From JANRLT01 sp041736895 (GTDB lineage: Bacteria; Planctomycetota; Planctomycetia; Pirellulales; JALHPA01), in assembly GCA_041736895.1 (NCBI GenBank), contig JBGSSS010000008.1:1-64000 (forward strand): a stretch of 64,000 bases of DNA, written 5' to 3'. The position numbers and the translations under genes are program-made. Positions 1-8,273 of this stretch are shown here, piece by piece. Below the pieces are notes generated by a model, which saw only the letters and a program-made list of their open reading frames with translations, searched no databases and was not told the DNA's origin. Every line of letters begins with the position of its first letter. Position 1 is the first letter of the stretch.

Positions 1-2
1 AC

Positions 3-128
3 GCCGCGATCGCCGCTTGGCAGCAGGAACGCAATGAAAATCGCCGCGGCACCAATTGGCGCTTCACTACGGCAGACGCCAGAATTAAACTGAAGTCACT
101 CTACCCCGTACCTGACATCGATCGCTAG
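3..128 (+). pseudogene. 3' end of an IS630-family transposase, cut by the window edge
   Basis: An open frame running in from the left edge (codons starting at base 3) ends at a TAG at 126-128. It encodes about 41 residues that include NWRFTTADARIKLKSLYP. The W-FTTADARIKL-LYP block is the typical extreme C-terminus of IS630-type DDE transposases (established family knowledge). The upstream two thirds lie outside the window, so it cannot be told whether the gene is intact; it is recorded as a partial or remnant element. The terminal inverted repeat should lie shortly after the stop codon, but its partner end is not visible, so no boundary is called. Confidence 0.75.
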
Positions 129-197
129 ATGGACTAGTACGGTTGTTCCATCTGTAGCGATTCTCCGGGCGCTCGAAATCATGTGCTAAAATAGTGC

Positions 198-1670
198 ATG
201 ACTTCGCCCCTCCAACAACTCTTCGCGTCACCGCTCTACCGCAAACTCGCTGGCGAGGATTCGCCCGTGGCCGTGTCGTGGGGCATGCTGGCGTTTCGTT
301 GGTGGGGCGTGCTGATGCTCGCCCTCACCTATTACAAGACGCAACTCGCCTGGGGACCGCGGCCCGAAGATTTTCCGCCGTTGTTGCCGCTCTGGGATGG
401 CTCGCCCGCGCTGCCGCAGTTCGATCTCTACTGGCCGTTGATGTTGACACTCGCGGTCGTGCCGTTCGTGGCGCGGCTCGGGTTGATCCTCCATTCGATC
501 ACGCTCTTTTACGCGATCATCACCGACCTGACGCGGATTCAACCCGAGTGTTTTAGTCCGGTGATTCTGCTTTGGGCGACGCTCCCTTCGGACAATGCCA
601 AAACGATCGCGCGGGCGCATTTGGCGGCGATGTGGTTCTTTGCCGGGTTTCATAAATTGATGGCCCCGGCGTTTCAGCTTCACGTCGGGCCGGAAATATT
701 TACGCACTTGTTCCAGTTCAAGAACCTGGACAAGGACATTGCGTCTTGGCTAGGCATCACGACGGCGATTGTCGAGATGAGCGTAGGACTGGGCGTGCTC
801 TTCCCGCCAACGCGGCGCATCGCGGCGATCGCGGCGATCGGGATGCACTTTGTCATCTTCATCGCCTCGACGCATGGGATACCCATTGGCATCGAACAGC
901 TTTGGAACGGCGATTGGGCCGGGGCACGACATTCGTTCAATCCGAGTACATGGTATGAGCCGGTTTGGCCGTGGAACTTGCTGTTGATGTGGGCCGGGCT
1001 GGCGTTCTTTTGGAACGATCATGCGTGGCCGCTCGCGGCGTGGAAGAAGATGACTTGGCCGATTCGCACGGCCGTTGCGGTGCTGCTGATTTCGCCAATC
1101 GGCTACTACTTCGGTCTCGTGAATCCGTACCTGGCCAACTGCATTTACACGGGTAACTTCATCCGCGGATTCCGTCTGCCGGCGAATACGCGAGTCCTCG
1201 TTCCGTCAACCGACGATGCGAATTCGAGCTTAAACATCCCGAAAGATCATCTCTCGCTCGGCTCCGAGACAAGCCGCGACCTGGGCATTTCCCTGCCGCC
1301 CAGCGAGCGGATGTTTCAGCGTTTCTTCGCCAAAACGGGCAAGCTCCACGAGCGGATGATTCTGTATTATCCTGGTTGGATGGCGATGTATACGGGCATC
1401 AAAGAACGCGAACTTTGGCTCGGCCACGGGGAGAAGATCAATGGCGTGCCAGAAGGGCCTTGGGTCTACTATGACAACGATGGCCGCAAGTCCGCCGAGA
1501 CGACCTATGTGCACGGTGTTGAAAACGGGCCTGCGATTAACTGGCGGTCCGATGGCACCAAAGAGAGCGAAGGCCAAATGCGCAACAATCAACTCCACGG
1601 CGAGTGGAAGTTCTACGAGCCTGATGGGACGAAAACGGAAGTGTTTCGTGACGGCGTGCGCGTGCAGTGA
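198..1670 (+). CDS. Multi-pass membrane protein with C-terminal MORN-like (YwqK-type) repeats
   Basis: This 490-residue protein has two parts. Residues about 25-320 are hydrophobic with roughly seven or eight membrane segments and His-rich turns such as FAGFHKLMAP, which recalls HTTM/DoxX-like membrane proteins, though the family is not certain. Residues about 405-490 form a hydrophilic tail of short repeats (GVPEGPWVYYDNDGRKSAE, NNQLHGEWKFYEPDGTK) that match the MORN-variant/YwqK repeat pattern of G-x-W-x-Y/F-x-DG. No clear Shine-Dalgarno precedes the ATG at 198, but the frame closes only just upstream. It stands alone downstream of the IS630 remnant. Function unknown; a membrane role is seen, the substrate is not. 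Confidence 0.8.
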   Translation: MTSPLQQLFASPLYRKLAGEDSPVAVSWGMLAFRWWGVLMLALTYYKTQLAWGPRPEDFPPLLPLWDGSPALPQFDLYWPLMLTLAVVPFVARLGLILHSITLFYAIITDLTRIQPECFSPVILLWATLPSDNAKTIARAHLAAMWFFAGFHKLMAPAFQLHVGPEIFTHLFQFKNLDKDIASWLGITTAIVEMSVGLGVLFPPTRRIAAIAAIGMHFVIFIASTHGIPIGIEQLWNGDWAGARHSFNPSTWYEPVWPWNLLLMWAGLAFFWNDHAWPLAAWKKMTWPIRTAVAVLLISPIGYYFGLVNPYLANCIYTGNFIRGFRLPANTRVLVPSTDDANSSLNIPKDHLSLGSETSRDLGISLPPSERMFQRFFAKTGKLHERMILYYPGWMAMYTGIKERELWLGHGEKINGVPEGPWVYYDNDGRKSAETTYVHGVENGPAINWRSDGTKESEGQMRNNQLHGEWKFYEPDGTKTEVFRDGVRVQ

Positions 1671-1694
1671 TTTCTCGCTTCACGCAACGCGAAA

Positions 1695-1726
1695 CGCTCC
1701 CCTTCGGGTCGCCGCTAAACGGGTGA
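1695..1726 (+). repeat. 32-bp post-gene repeat, copy 1
   Basis: A 32-bp segment matches 21559-21590 at 29 of 32 positions, with core TCGCCGCTAAACGG. Both copies lie just after the stop codon of a plus-strand gene. It is probably a dispersed intergenic repeat; the part GCCGCTAAAC also ends the hairpin repeat near 23035. Confidence 0.6.
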
Positions 1727-1757
1727 TAAGATGATCATTCGCGTGAGATGATGTCAC

Positions 1758-3356
1758 TTATAACCACGGACTCCAGCCCAGCTTGATCGCGGCATAAACG
1801 CTAAACCAGACGACAAGCCAACACAGCGCGTCGAACACTAGCCCCACGCCGATCATCCGCCGCATCGGAATGCGGCCCGAGCTATAGACCAGCGTATTCG
1901 GCGGGGTCGAGACGGGCAGGGCGGAACCGAAGCTCGCGGCGAACGTCAGTGCCATCATCGGGCCGAGTGGTTCAACTTTCCAAGTGGCACAGAAGCCCCA
2001 CACGACCGGGATCAGCGTGTTGGCGGCTGCGGCGTTGCTTGTCAGTTCGCTGAGCAACAATCCGGCAAGCGCGGCGAGGCCAATCAATTGAAACTCGCTC
2101 GCATCCGGCCACAGCTTGTAGAGGTTCATCGCCCAACCGCTTGCGAGCTCGGTTTGCTTGACAAGACTCCCCAAAGTCATGCCGGTGCCGAAGAGGATCA
2201 GCGCCCCCCAATCAATCCGGCTCAGGTCGTCGCCGACGAGTGTGCCTTGGCCGCTGCCGGGACGAATCGGTAACAAGTACAACGCCACGGGAATTAACAG
2301 CGCGATCAATTCCTCGGGCATGTACTTGGCCAATTGGCTGCCGGACTTTTCATGGACTAAGCCGACGAAGCCGGGCAGCGTCCAACAAATCATCGCCGCG
2401 GCAAAGACCAGACACGTATTCACTTCGCCCCGTTTCCACTTCCCCAGTTTGGCTTGCATCTCGCGGAGTTTTTCTTGCACATGAGTCATCTCCAGATGGA
2501 TTCCGCGTCCATACCAGCGCAGCAGCAGATAGAGCAGACCAAAGAGAACAATCATCACCGGGACGCCGAGGACCATCCAATTCAAAAAGTTGACGCCCCG
2601 ATTGAAGTAGCCTTCTTGGCGAAAGAGGCCCATCGCGATGACGTTGGTTGTCGTGCCGATCGGTGTCGAGATGCCGCCAACGCTCGACGCGTAGGCCGAC
2701 ATCAGGAGCAACGAAGTGCCGTATTTCGTCCGCGAGATCGTGTGCTTGCTAACAGCAACAGCGGAGCCCTGACTCTGTTCCAGCAAATCGAGAATCTGCA
2801 ACACGATCGGAAAGACGATCGCCGTGGCTGCCGTGTTCGAGATAAACATCGACAAGAACACGACACACATCCCAATCGCCAGCAGCACGCGAGCCGGCGA
2901 GTTCCCCATGCCCGGCGCGCAGAGAACCGCCAGCGCGAAACGCCGATCAAGCCCATGCCGCATCATGGACAAGCCCAGATACATGCCGCCCATCAGAAAA
3001 AAGAACGTCGGTTCGCTGAAGCCGGCGAGCAACAACTTCAAATGGTCGGACGTTTTGCCCGAGGGCTGTAGTTCCTGTGGAATGCCCACAAAAAAGCAGA
3101 GCGCGAGCGCCAAAAGCCCCGTCGCCGGAATCGGAATCGGTTCGGTGATCCACCACAGGATTGTCAAAATCCAAATGCCGAGCAAGCGATCAGCCGGCGT
3201 GACGGCAAGCCCGGGGATCGTGAACCAGACAAGCAAAAAGATCGGACCGAGGATCAACCCCCAAAAATCCGGCCGCCGCCACGACGCATTGATGTCGAGG
3301 GATTCTTCGTGTGTCGAGACACTTGACGGCAGATGATCCATGTTCGACGAGGGCAC
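1758..3356 (-). CDS. DASS-family anion/Na+ symporter (SLC13-like)
   Basis: This 532-residue integral membrane protein probably imports sulfate or a di/tricarboxylate with sodium. It has about 11-13 hydrophobic segments and two copies of the family signature: SNTAATAIVFPIV around residues 173-185 and TSNAAAANTLIP around 439-450. In this family the SNT motifs bind substrate carboxylates and Na+. WWITEPIPIPATGL (68-81) is also typical of the DASS N-terminal half. Length is normal for the family. The hydrophilic N-terminus (about 28 residues) is slightly long. The gene is monocistronic, with a repeat-filled region upstream. The substrate cannot be decided from sequence. Confidence 0.9.
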   Translation of the reverse strand: MPSSNMDHLPSSVSTHEESLDINASWRRPDFWGLILGPIFLLVWFTIPGLAVTPADRLLGIWILTILWWITEPIPIPATGLLALALCFFVGIPQELQPSGKTSDHLKLLLAGFSEPTFFFLMGGMYLGLSMMRHGLDRRFALAVLCAPGMGNSPARVLLAIGMCVVFLSMFISNTAATAIVFPIVLQILDLLEQSQGSAVAVSKHTISRTKYGTSLLLMSAYASSVGGISTPIGTTTNVIAMGLFRQEGYFNRGVNFLNWMVLGVPVMIVLFGLLYLLLRWYGRGIHLEMTHVQEKLREMQAKLGKWKRGEVNTCLVFAAAMICWTLPGFVGLVHEKSGSQLAKYMPEELIALLIPVALYLLPIRPGSGQGTLVGDDLSRIDWGALILFGTGMTLGSLVKQTELASGWAMNLYKLWPDASEFQLIGLAALAGLLLSELTSNAAAANTLIPVVWGFCATWKVEPLGPMMALTFAASFGSALPVSTPPNTLVYSSGRIPMRRMIGVGLVFDALCWLVVWFSVYAAIKLGWSPWL

Positions 3357-3437
3357 GAGGGCAGAGCGATCCGCGAGACTGTCCAGTGATAATTCAAACG
3401 CGGGGAATCTTCAATGTCTCAGGGCATTGGTAGTGAT

Positions 3438-3612
3438 AGGTCCGGAGGACCGGAATATTTAAGCCCAGGCCGTGAGGCCTGGGTCAGTTCGAATAAATAA
3501 TCAAAGGCCTGGAAGGCCGACACACGTGCCGGTCCTCCGGACCTACGAAATACCATTTGAATCTTTCCCAGGCCTCACGGCCTGGGCTTAATCATGGCGG
3601 TCCTCCGGACCT
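3438..3612. repeat. Nested inverted repeat built from two palindromic modules
   Basis: Left arm 3438-3483 and right arm 3567-3612 are inverted copies: 15 identical bp, an 8-bp divergent spacer, then 23 identical bp. Each arm contains smaller palindromes (GGTCCGGAGGACC; CCCAGGCCGTGAGGCCTGGG). A third GGTCCGGAGGACC-type copy lies in the middle at about 3529-3543. No reading frame is supported. It occupies most of the 293-bp gap between the transporter and the enolase-like gene, both transcribed leftward. Confidence 0.85.
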
Positions 3613-3649
3613 AAATGCGAACGAGCCGCGGTTTTAGAATAGATCCTTC

Positions 3650-5077
3650 CTACAAATCCGCTTCCCAAACCGGCACCGGCAACACCCGGTCCATCTCCGC
3701 CACTCGCATTCCAAAGCCCGGACCATGGAGCGTTCCCAGATCAACTTGTCCTTGGCGACGAGTATAAAGCCCGGGGTGGATCTTCGCCTCGGGTTCGGAC
3801 GCCGCGGGATAGAACTGCATCCCGTTGGTTTCGACGCCCATGATTGTTCCGGCGTGCGCGGCGAGACGAACGTGCGGAATCTGCGCTAGCATCGGATTCG
3901 TCAAGTCCTGGACCATGAGCGTCATCCCGTGCGCTTTGGCCCAGCAGAGTCCCAATAGCGCGCCGGTTTGTGTCTTGCAGGTCTTGAGCGCCACGCCGGT
4001 CCACCCCAGTTCGCGGCCGAGTCGAATGTGTTGCCAGTCATGCGCGCTTTCATCCAGGAACAACGGCTTGCGCGCGGCGACACTGTGGACATCAATAGGG
4101 TGTTCTTGCAGCTCATACGGAAAAGGCTGCTCGACGTAGAGCAACGTTCCGTACAGTCGAGGTTCCTCGTCGCGCAAGCGATCGAGGATCGCGTTCACAT
4201 ACCCCGGATCGATCACGGTGCAATTGAAATCAGTCGTGAGCCACTCCACGCCCAACGGCAACGCGAGCCGCCCGACGCGCACGATCCGCTCGTAGTCCCA
4301 GACCGCATCGTTGCCGCGCAGTTTGATCTTCAAGCACGTCAACCCATCGCGCTGAATCCAATCGCTGAGCAAAACCGGATATCCATCATTCGGTTCATCG
4401 CCGCGCAGGTCGCTCGACTCCAACGGGTCAAGCCCGCCAACTAGATGCCACGCGCGCAGCCGTTTGGGGACTTCTTTGACCAGAAAATCGATGGGATACT
4501 TCTCCGCAAATGAGACGCGGCTTTTTTCCGCCGGCGTCAGATACGCCGAGAGATCGAGTTCGAGGTAATCCTTGTTGTACGTCTGATAGATATCGCGATT
4601 GACCAGATTGCCATACGCGTCGTGCAATGCCGAATCCCACGGCGCTAAACAGAGCAGGGCGGCCAGATGCGGGATCGCCAATTCGGTCGGCGACTTGCCC
4701 GCGGGAGCATGCGCAGTCAAATTCGGCCAGCCGTGTTTGGCAATGTTTTGCAACAATCCCGGCAAGATTTGTTCTTGAAACGCGTGTCCGATTTCCAGCG
4801 CATGCCCCGACAGTTCGGCAGCCAACAGCGCCATGCCAAGTTTTTGCGTCAGTTCGCGCATCGCCCGATGGCGAAAGTCGTAAGACAACGGCGACGGCCA
4901 GCCCCATTGGACACTCAACGGCGATTCGCCCCACCCGTTTGAATATTCCCCACGCTCATTGCGGACCCGCAGATGCACCCGCGCGACGGTGACTGTTTCG
5001 AGTGTCTCGGTCCCGAACTTTAACGGCACGCGCGTGCGCACCGGCAGCAGATAGAGCGTCGCTCCGGTGATGTGCAT
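3650..5077 (-). CDS. Enolase-superfamily protein (mandelate racemase/muconate lactonizing type)
   Basis: A divalent-metal enzyme of the enolase superfamily, which abstracts a proton alpha to a carboxylate. Counted from the start used here (475 residues), KIKLRG (250-255) supplies the KxK base, TTDFN (D283) and VEQPF (E316) the first two metal ligands, LFLDES (D342/E343) the third, and VALKTCKTQTG the second catalytic Lys at about 365. An N-terminal capping domain (MHITGATLYLLPVRTRVPLKFG) precedes the barrel. The frame stays open to 5158, but homology-like sequence begins only at this Met, so the shorter start is preferred. It is longer than typical family members (350-400) because of an insert around 100-230. 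The substrate is not identifiable. Confidence 0.82.
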   Translation of the reverse strand: MHITGATLYLLPVRTRVPLKFGTETLETVTVARVHLRVRNERGEYSNGWGESPLSVQWGWPSPLSYDFRHRAMRELTQKLGMALLAAELSGHALEIGHAFQEQILPGLLQNIAKHGWPNLTAHAPAGKSPTELAIPHLAALLCLAPWDSALHDAYGNLVNRDIYQTYNKDYLELDLSAYLTPAEKSRVSFAEKYPIDFLVKEVPKRLRAWHLVGGLDPLESSDLRGDEPNDGYPVLLSDWIQRDGLTCLKIKLRGNDAVWDYERIVRVGRLALPLGVEWLTTDFNCTVIDPGYVNAILDRLRDEEPRLYGTLLYVEQPFPYELQEHPIDVHSVAARKPLFLDESAHDWQHIRLGRELGWTGVALKTCKTQTGALLGLCWAKAHGMTLMVQDLTNPMLAQIPHVRLAAHAGTIMGVETNGMQFYPAASEPEAKIHPGLYTRRQGQVDLGTLHGPGFGMRVAEMDRVLPVPVWEADL

Positions 5078-5296
5078 GGTGGTCGAGGGATCGCGCGGCA
5101 TGACGGAACGGGACAAAGTGACAATCCCTAGATCGGAAGCTCTGAAACGTCGTTCCACGAAGATAATCCGCGTGCCGACTCTCCGCCCGCAATCATCTCT
5201 TGCTACGATAACAAGAGCAAGCCGACTTTGCGGTACTTCTGCATAGTAGTCGGAATAGCGAGCAGTGTCAGGTTATTGCGCCGAGGCTTTGTTGCA

Positions 5297-5348
5297 GTCC
5301 TGAAAGGACGACCTGTGATATCCCAGGGTGAGCAAAGCGAACCCTGGG
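5297..5348. repeat. Two adjacent small hairpins, dispersed-repeat-like
   Basis: GTCCT-gaa-AGGAC (5297-5309) is followed by CCCAGGGT-N11-ACCCTGGG (5322-5348). The block sits in the gap between divergent genes and is not part of a supported coding frame. It resembles short repeats common in planctomycete intergenic DNA, which is an inference because no second copy was found in this window. Confidence 0.5.
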
Positions 5349-5434
5349 GAATACTTATAAACCTGCAAATGACAGACATGCATTGCCTAGTATGCTTGAC
5401 GGACTTCTAGCCCTCACTTCTTTCATTACTTCTT

Positions 5435-6187
5435 ATGACGATGATATCCCCAGTCGCCCTCATCACCGGTGCCGGCAAACAACGGATCGGGTGGCACATC
5501 GCACAAGCGCTATCTGAGCGCGGGTATCGGCTGGCGATTCATTATCGGCAATCTCGCGCCGAAGCCGAGCAAACCGTTGCCGATTTTCGCGCGCGGAGAC
5601 TCGACGCCATTGCCGTGGGTGCGGATCTCCGCGATGAAGCGGAGGTGCAAACTCTGGTGCAGACCGTCCTCAAGTCGTTCGGACAAATTGACGTGCTGGT
5701 CAATGCAGCGGCGATTTGGAAACGCCGCAAGCTCGAAGAGGTCACCGCCGCCGATGTCCGCGAGCACTTTGAGACCAATACACTCGGAACATTTCTCACT
5801 TGTCAGAAGGTTGGCCTCGCGATGGCGGCTCAACCGAGCGGCGGGACGATCATCAACATCGGCGATTGGGCCGAGGTGCGGCCGTACCTGGATTACGCGG
5901 CGTACTTTCCCTCCAAGGGGGGCGTGACAACGCTGACGCGCAGCATGGCGGTCGAACTCGGCACGCGCAATCCGCGCGTGCGCGTCAACGCGATCTTGCC
6001 AGGGCCAGTGATGCTGCCGCCGGACCTGCCCGAGGCGGAACGCGCCGAAGCGATCAACGCGACGCTCGTCAAACGCGAAGGCTCGCCGCGGAACATCGTC
6101 CTCGCCGCGCTGCACTTTATCGACAACGATTTCGTAACGGGCACGTGCTTGCCCGTCGATGGCGGGCGGACGATCTACGCGAGCTAA
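5435..6187 (+). CDS. SDR-family oxidoreductase, pteridine-reductase-like
   Basis: A 250-residue NAD(P)H-dependent short-chain dehydrogenase. The nucleotide-binding motif is TGAGKQRIG (11-19), followed by VNAAA (89-93) and the proton relay YFPSK (Y157, K161). The usual catalytic Ser is absent: the sequence reads NIGDWAEVRP, placing D144 exactly 13 residues before Y157. That Asp-Tyr-Lys arrangement is the one used by PTR1-type pteridine reductases, where Asp replaces Ser. The glycine-rich loop ending in RIG also fits that group. A pterin or quinonoid substrate is therefore plausible but not proven. The C-terminal DGGRTIYAS is the normal SDR end. The gene is isolated. Confidence 0.85.
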   Translation: MTMISPVALITGAGKQRIGWHIAQALSERGYRLAIHYRQSRAEAEQTVADFRARRLDAIAVGADLRDEAEVQTLVQTVLKSFGQIDVLVNAAAIWKRRKLEEVTAADVREHFETNTLGTFLTCQKVGLAMAAQPSGGTIINIGDWAEVRPYLDYAAYFPSKGGVTTLTRSMAVELGTRNPRVRVNAILPGPVMLPPDLPEAERAEAINATLVKREGSPRNIVLAALHFIDNDFVTGTCLPVDGGRTIYAS

Positions 6188-6995
6188 AGTTCTGGCCGTA
6201 AGAAATACAATTTTGCCGCAAAAAAAGCAAAAAGAGCAAAGCGGAATTGCAGGCGTTTCGCGACGGTGGTGATTGGCTATTCAGGCAAACCGTGCGCTTC
6301 GTTCGGTGGATACCCGCGCAGGGAAATTTTTCTTATCATCAAAGGGGTTGATTTTGTGCCACGAGTTGTGTTCAAATAAATAATGGGTGTGTTTGTACCT
6401 TGAGTCAGAGTCTAGCCCGTGGATGCGGCCTGCGGTGATGAACCGTCGTACTCAGTACCAGGTACCCGCTGCCGCGTGATTTGGTGACTCGATCCGAGCC
6501 AGGGGTAGCACTAGCCGAGTCCGTGGTACGGGGAGGAAGACTGCAAAAAAGCCCGCTGATTGTTGCCTCTAGAGGCAACACGAAACTCATTGGTGCGCGC
6601 AGGAAATCTGTCTGCTGCCGCCAACGAGGCGAGTCCGAAATGTCGGTTTTCCCGCGAATTTTCGCGGGATGGCTACGAAGTGCGCCGAACAAATTGCGCG
6701 CAAAATGTGCGCGCATTTTTTGCATTTTTTCTGTTCTTTTTGCGTTTTTTTGTGATTTTTTCGCGACTTTTTTGATTTTTCCGGGTGTTTTCCTGCGGAT
6801 TTCCGCGGTTTTCCCGTGTGACTTAAAAGGCAACAAGAAAAATATTGAAGACGGTGTGTTTGGTTTTTTCAGGCAATCGACCGCAAACCGATCAAGCCAC
6901 GGCGATCTGGCTGCAAGTTCCTGCTCGTTGCGGTAACATATGACTTGTTCCGCCACCCACCGTACCGAACCAACACTTTGGCAGGGAGATCACCA
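6188..6995. other. 808-bp gene-free region rich in palindromes and T-tracts
   Basis: No convincing gene was found on either strand; the open frames here are low-complexity shadows of the T-tracts. The region contains a perfect 20-bp palindrome TGTTGCCTCTAGAGGCAACA (6561-6580), an 18-bp palindrome with arms CCCGCGAA/TTCGCGGG (6651-6668), a hairpin TGCGCGC-N7-GCGCGCA (6695-6715) followed directly by T6, then a phased T-tract run (6716-6812). It could encode a structured RNA ending in a terminator, or be a curved-DNA regulatory region for the secreted-protein gene downstream. Confidence 0.6.
6716..6812. promoter_or_regulatory. Helically phased T-tracts (predicted intrinsically curved DNA)
   Basis: Ten runs of three to seven T (centres near 6718, 6727, 6739, 6748, 6758, 6770, 6778, 6789, 6801, 6810) repeat with an average spacing of about 10.2 bp. 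A-tracts in phase with the helix cause macroscopic bending (established knowledge). The run ends about 180 bp before the start at 6996. A regulatory or architectural role is inferred. Confidence 0.55.
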
Positions 6996-8258
6996 ATGTC
7001 ACTCCGTCCGCTGTTTCATCTTTCGTGCTTGGCCACACTCTGTTGTCCACTGACATTCGGCAACTCATCGCTGCTGGCAGATGAACCAGCACCAACAGCC
7101 GAAGTCAAAGCCCCCGCGCCGACAGCCAGCGAGGCCGAAATCGGAGAACTCGTCAAGCAACTCGATGCGGATGATTTCAAGGCGCGCCAACTGGCGGCCG
7201 AGAAACTGAGCGCCCTGGGCAAGTCGGCGATTCCGGCTCTCGGCGAAGCGGCTCAATCGTCGCAGTTGGAATTGATGAGCCAAGCCCTCGGCATCCTGCG
7301 CGGCTTCTACCAAGGCAACAACGCCGAGCTCAAAGCAGCCGCCAAGGAAGCCCTGGATAAAGTCGCCGCGGGCAACAACGAAACGGCCGCGCAGCGAGCC
7401 AAGGACATCGTCGCTCCGCCCAAGGACAACGGCAGCGACCCAAACAACCGCGGCAACATCATCGTTGGAAATGCAGGCCAGGGCCAGATCATCATCAACG
7501 GGGCCGGCAGGATCAACGGACGAATTCAAATCAACGGCGGCCTGCCAATTCAAATCGGCAACGCGCGGGTCTCTTCCAAATCTGTCTCCAACAAGGACGG
7601 CGTGAAGACAACCAAGGTCAAACAGGACGGCGTCGAAATTGAAATCGTCGAGGGCAAGGAAGAGATCACCGTCAAGAAAACCGAAAACGGCAAGACCGAA
7701 GAGTTCAAAGCCAAAGACGCCGAAGAACTCAAAAAGAAGCACCCCGCGGGCCATGAACTATTCGAGAAACATGCCGGCGACAAGAACGCCGCGGCCGGCG
7801 CGATTGGATTGCAGATCGGCAATCTTCCAGCGATGCCGAATATTCAAATCGGCCAAGCGGTTCCGCTTCAGCCAGCGGTCCCCGTGAACGCCGCGAAAGC
7901 ACGCACGGAATCTTACTTACGTTCGGTCGAGCGGATGATCGAATCAGCGGAGCAGACGCTCGGGCGCGCGGCCGATACGAATGAATCCAAGGAAGCGACC
8001 AAGGCCGTGGCGGAACACCTAGCCAAAGCCAAGGCGGAACTCGCCAAGGCCAAGGAAAAGATGAGCGGCAAGGCGAAAGAAGACGAAGGAGCCGCGAATG
8101 ACAAGATCCGCAAGAACATCGAAGAGATGAAAAAAGAGATTGCCGACAAGCACGAAACCGAAGTCGAGCGGGTCAAGCAAGAGGCGCAGAAGGCGCTCGA
8201 AGAGGTCAAGAAAGCCACCGAAGAAGCAGCCAAGGAATTGCAGAACGCCAAGGATTAA
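6996..8258 (+). CDS. Secreted protein with HEAT-like segment and long C-terminal coiled coil
   Basis: The start used here (420 residues) follows a GGGAG ribosome-binding site and begins a signal peptide (MSLRPLFHLSCLATLCCPLTF, cleavage near residue 30). Residues about 40-130 read as short alpha-helical repeats (VKQLDADDFKARQLAAEKL, LGKSAIPALGEAAQ) like HEAT repeats in planctomycete exported proteins. The middle is Asn/Gly/Ile-rich (GNIIVGNAGQGQIIINGAG). The last 130 residues are Ala/Lys/Glu-rich with heptad spacing, a predicted coiled coil. An in-frame ATG at 6945 would add 17 residues without a ribosome-binding site and is rejected. Likely periplasmic or surface-exposed scaffold; no enzymatic motif. 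Confidence 0.82.
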   Translation: MSLRPLFHLSCLATLCCPLTFGNSSLLADEPAPTAEVKAPAPTASEAEIGELVKQLDADDFKARQLAAEKLSALGKSAIPALGEAAQSSQLELMSQALGILRGFYQGNNAELKAAAKEALDKVAAGNNETAAQRAKDIVAPPKDNGSDPNNRGNIIVGNAGQGQIIINGAGRINGRIQINGGLPIQIGNARVSSKSVSNKDGVKTTKVKQDGVEIEIVEGKEEITVKKTENGKTEEFKAKDAEELKKKHPAGHELFEKHAGDKNAAAGAIGLQIGNLPAMPNIQIGQAVPLQPAVPVNAAKARTESYLRSVERMIESAEQTLGRAADTNESKEATKAVAEHLAKAKAELAKAKEKMSGKAKEDEGAANDKIRKNIEEMKKEIADKHETEVERVKQEAQKALEEVKKATEEAAKELQNAKD

Positions 8259-8273
8259 CCCGGCGTTGCCGAG

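Noticed and set aside
5228..5410. 60-codon plus-strand frame between the enolase-like and SDR genes
   Set aside because: It runs through a hairpin repeat and has no family similarity that I can see; treated as repeat DNA.
6481..6936. Open frames on both strands across the T-tract region
   Set aside because: Composition is set by the phased T-runs (poly-Phe or poly-Lys) and there is no ribosome-binding site or family signal.
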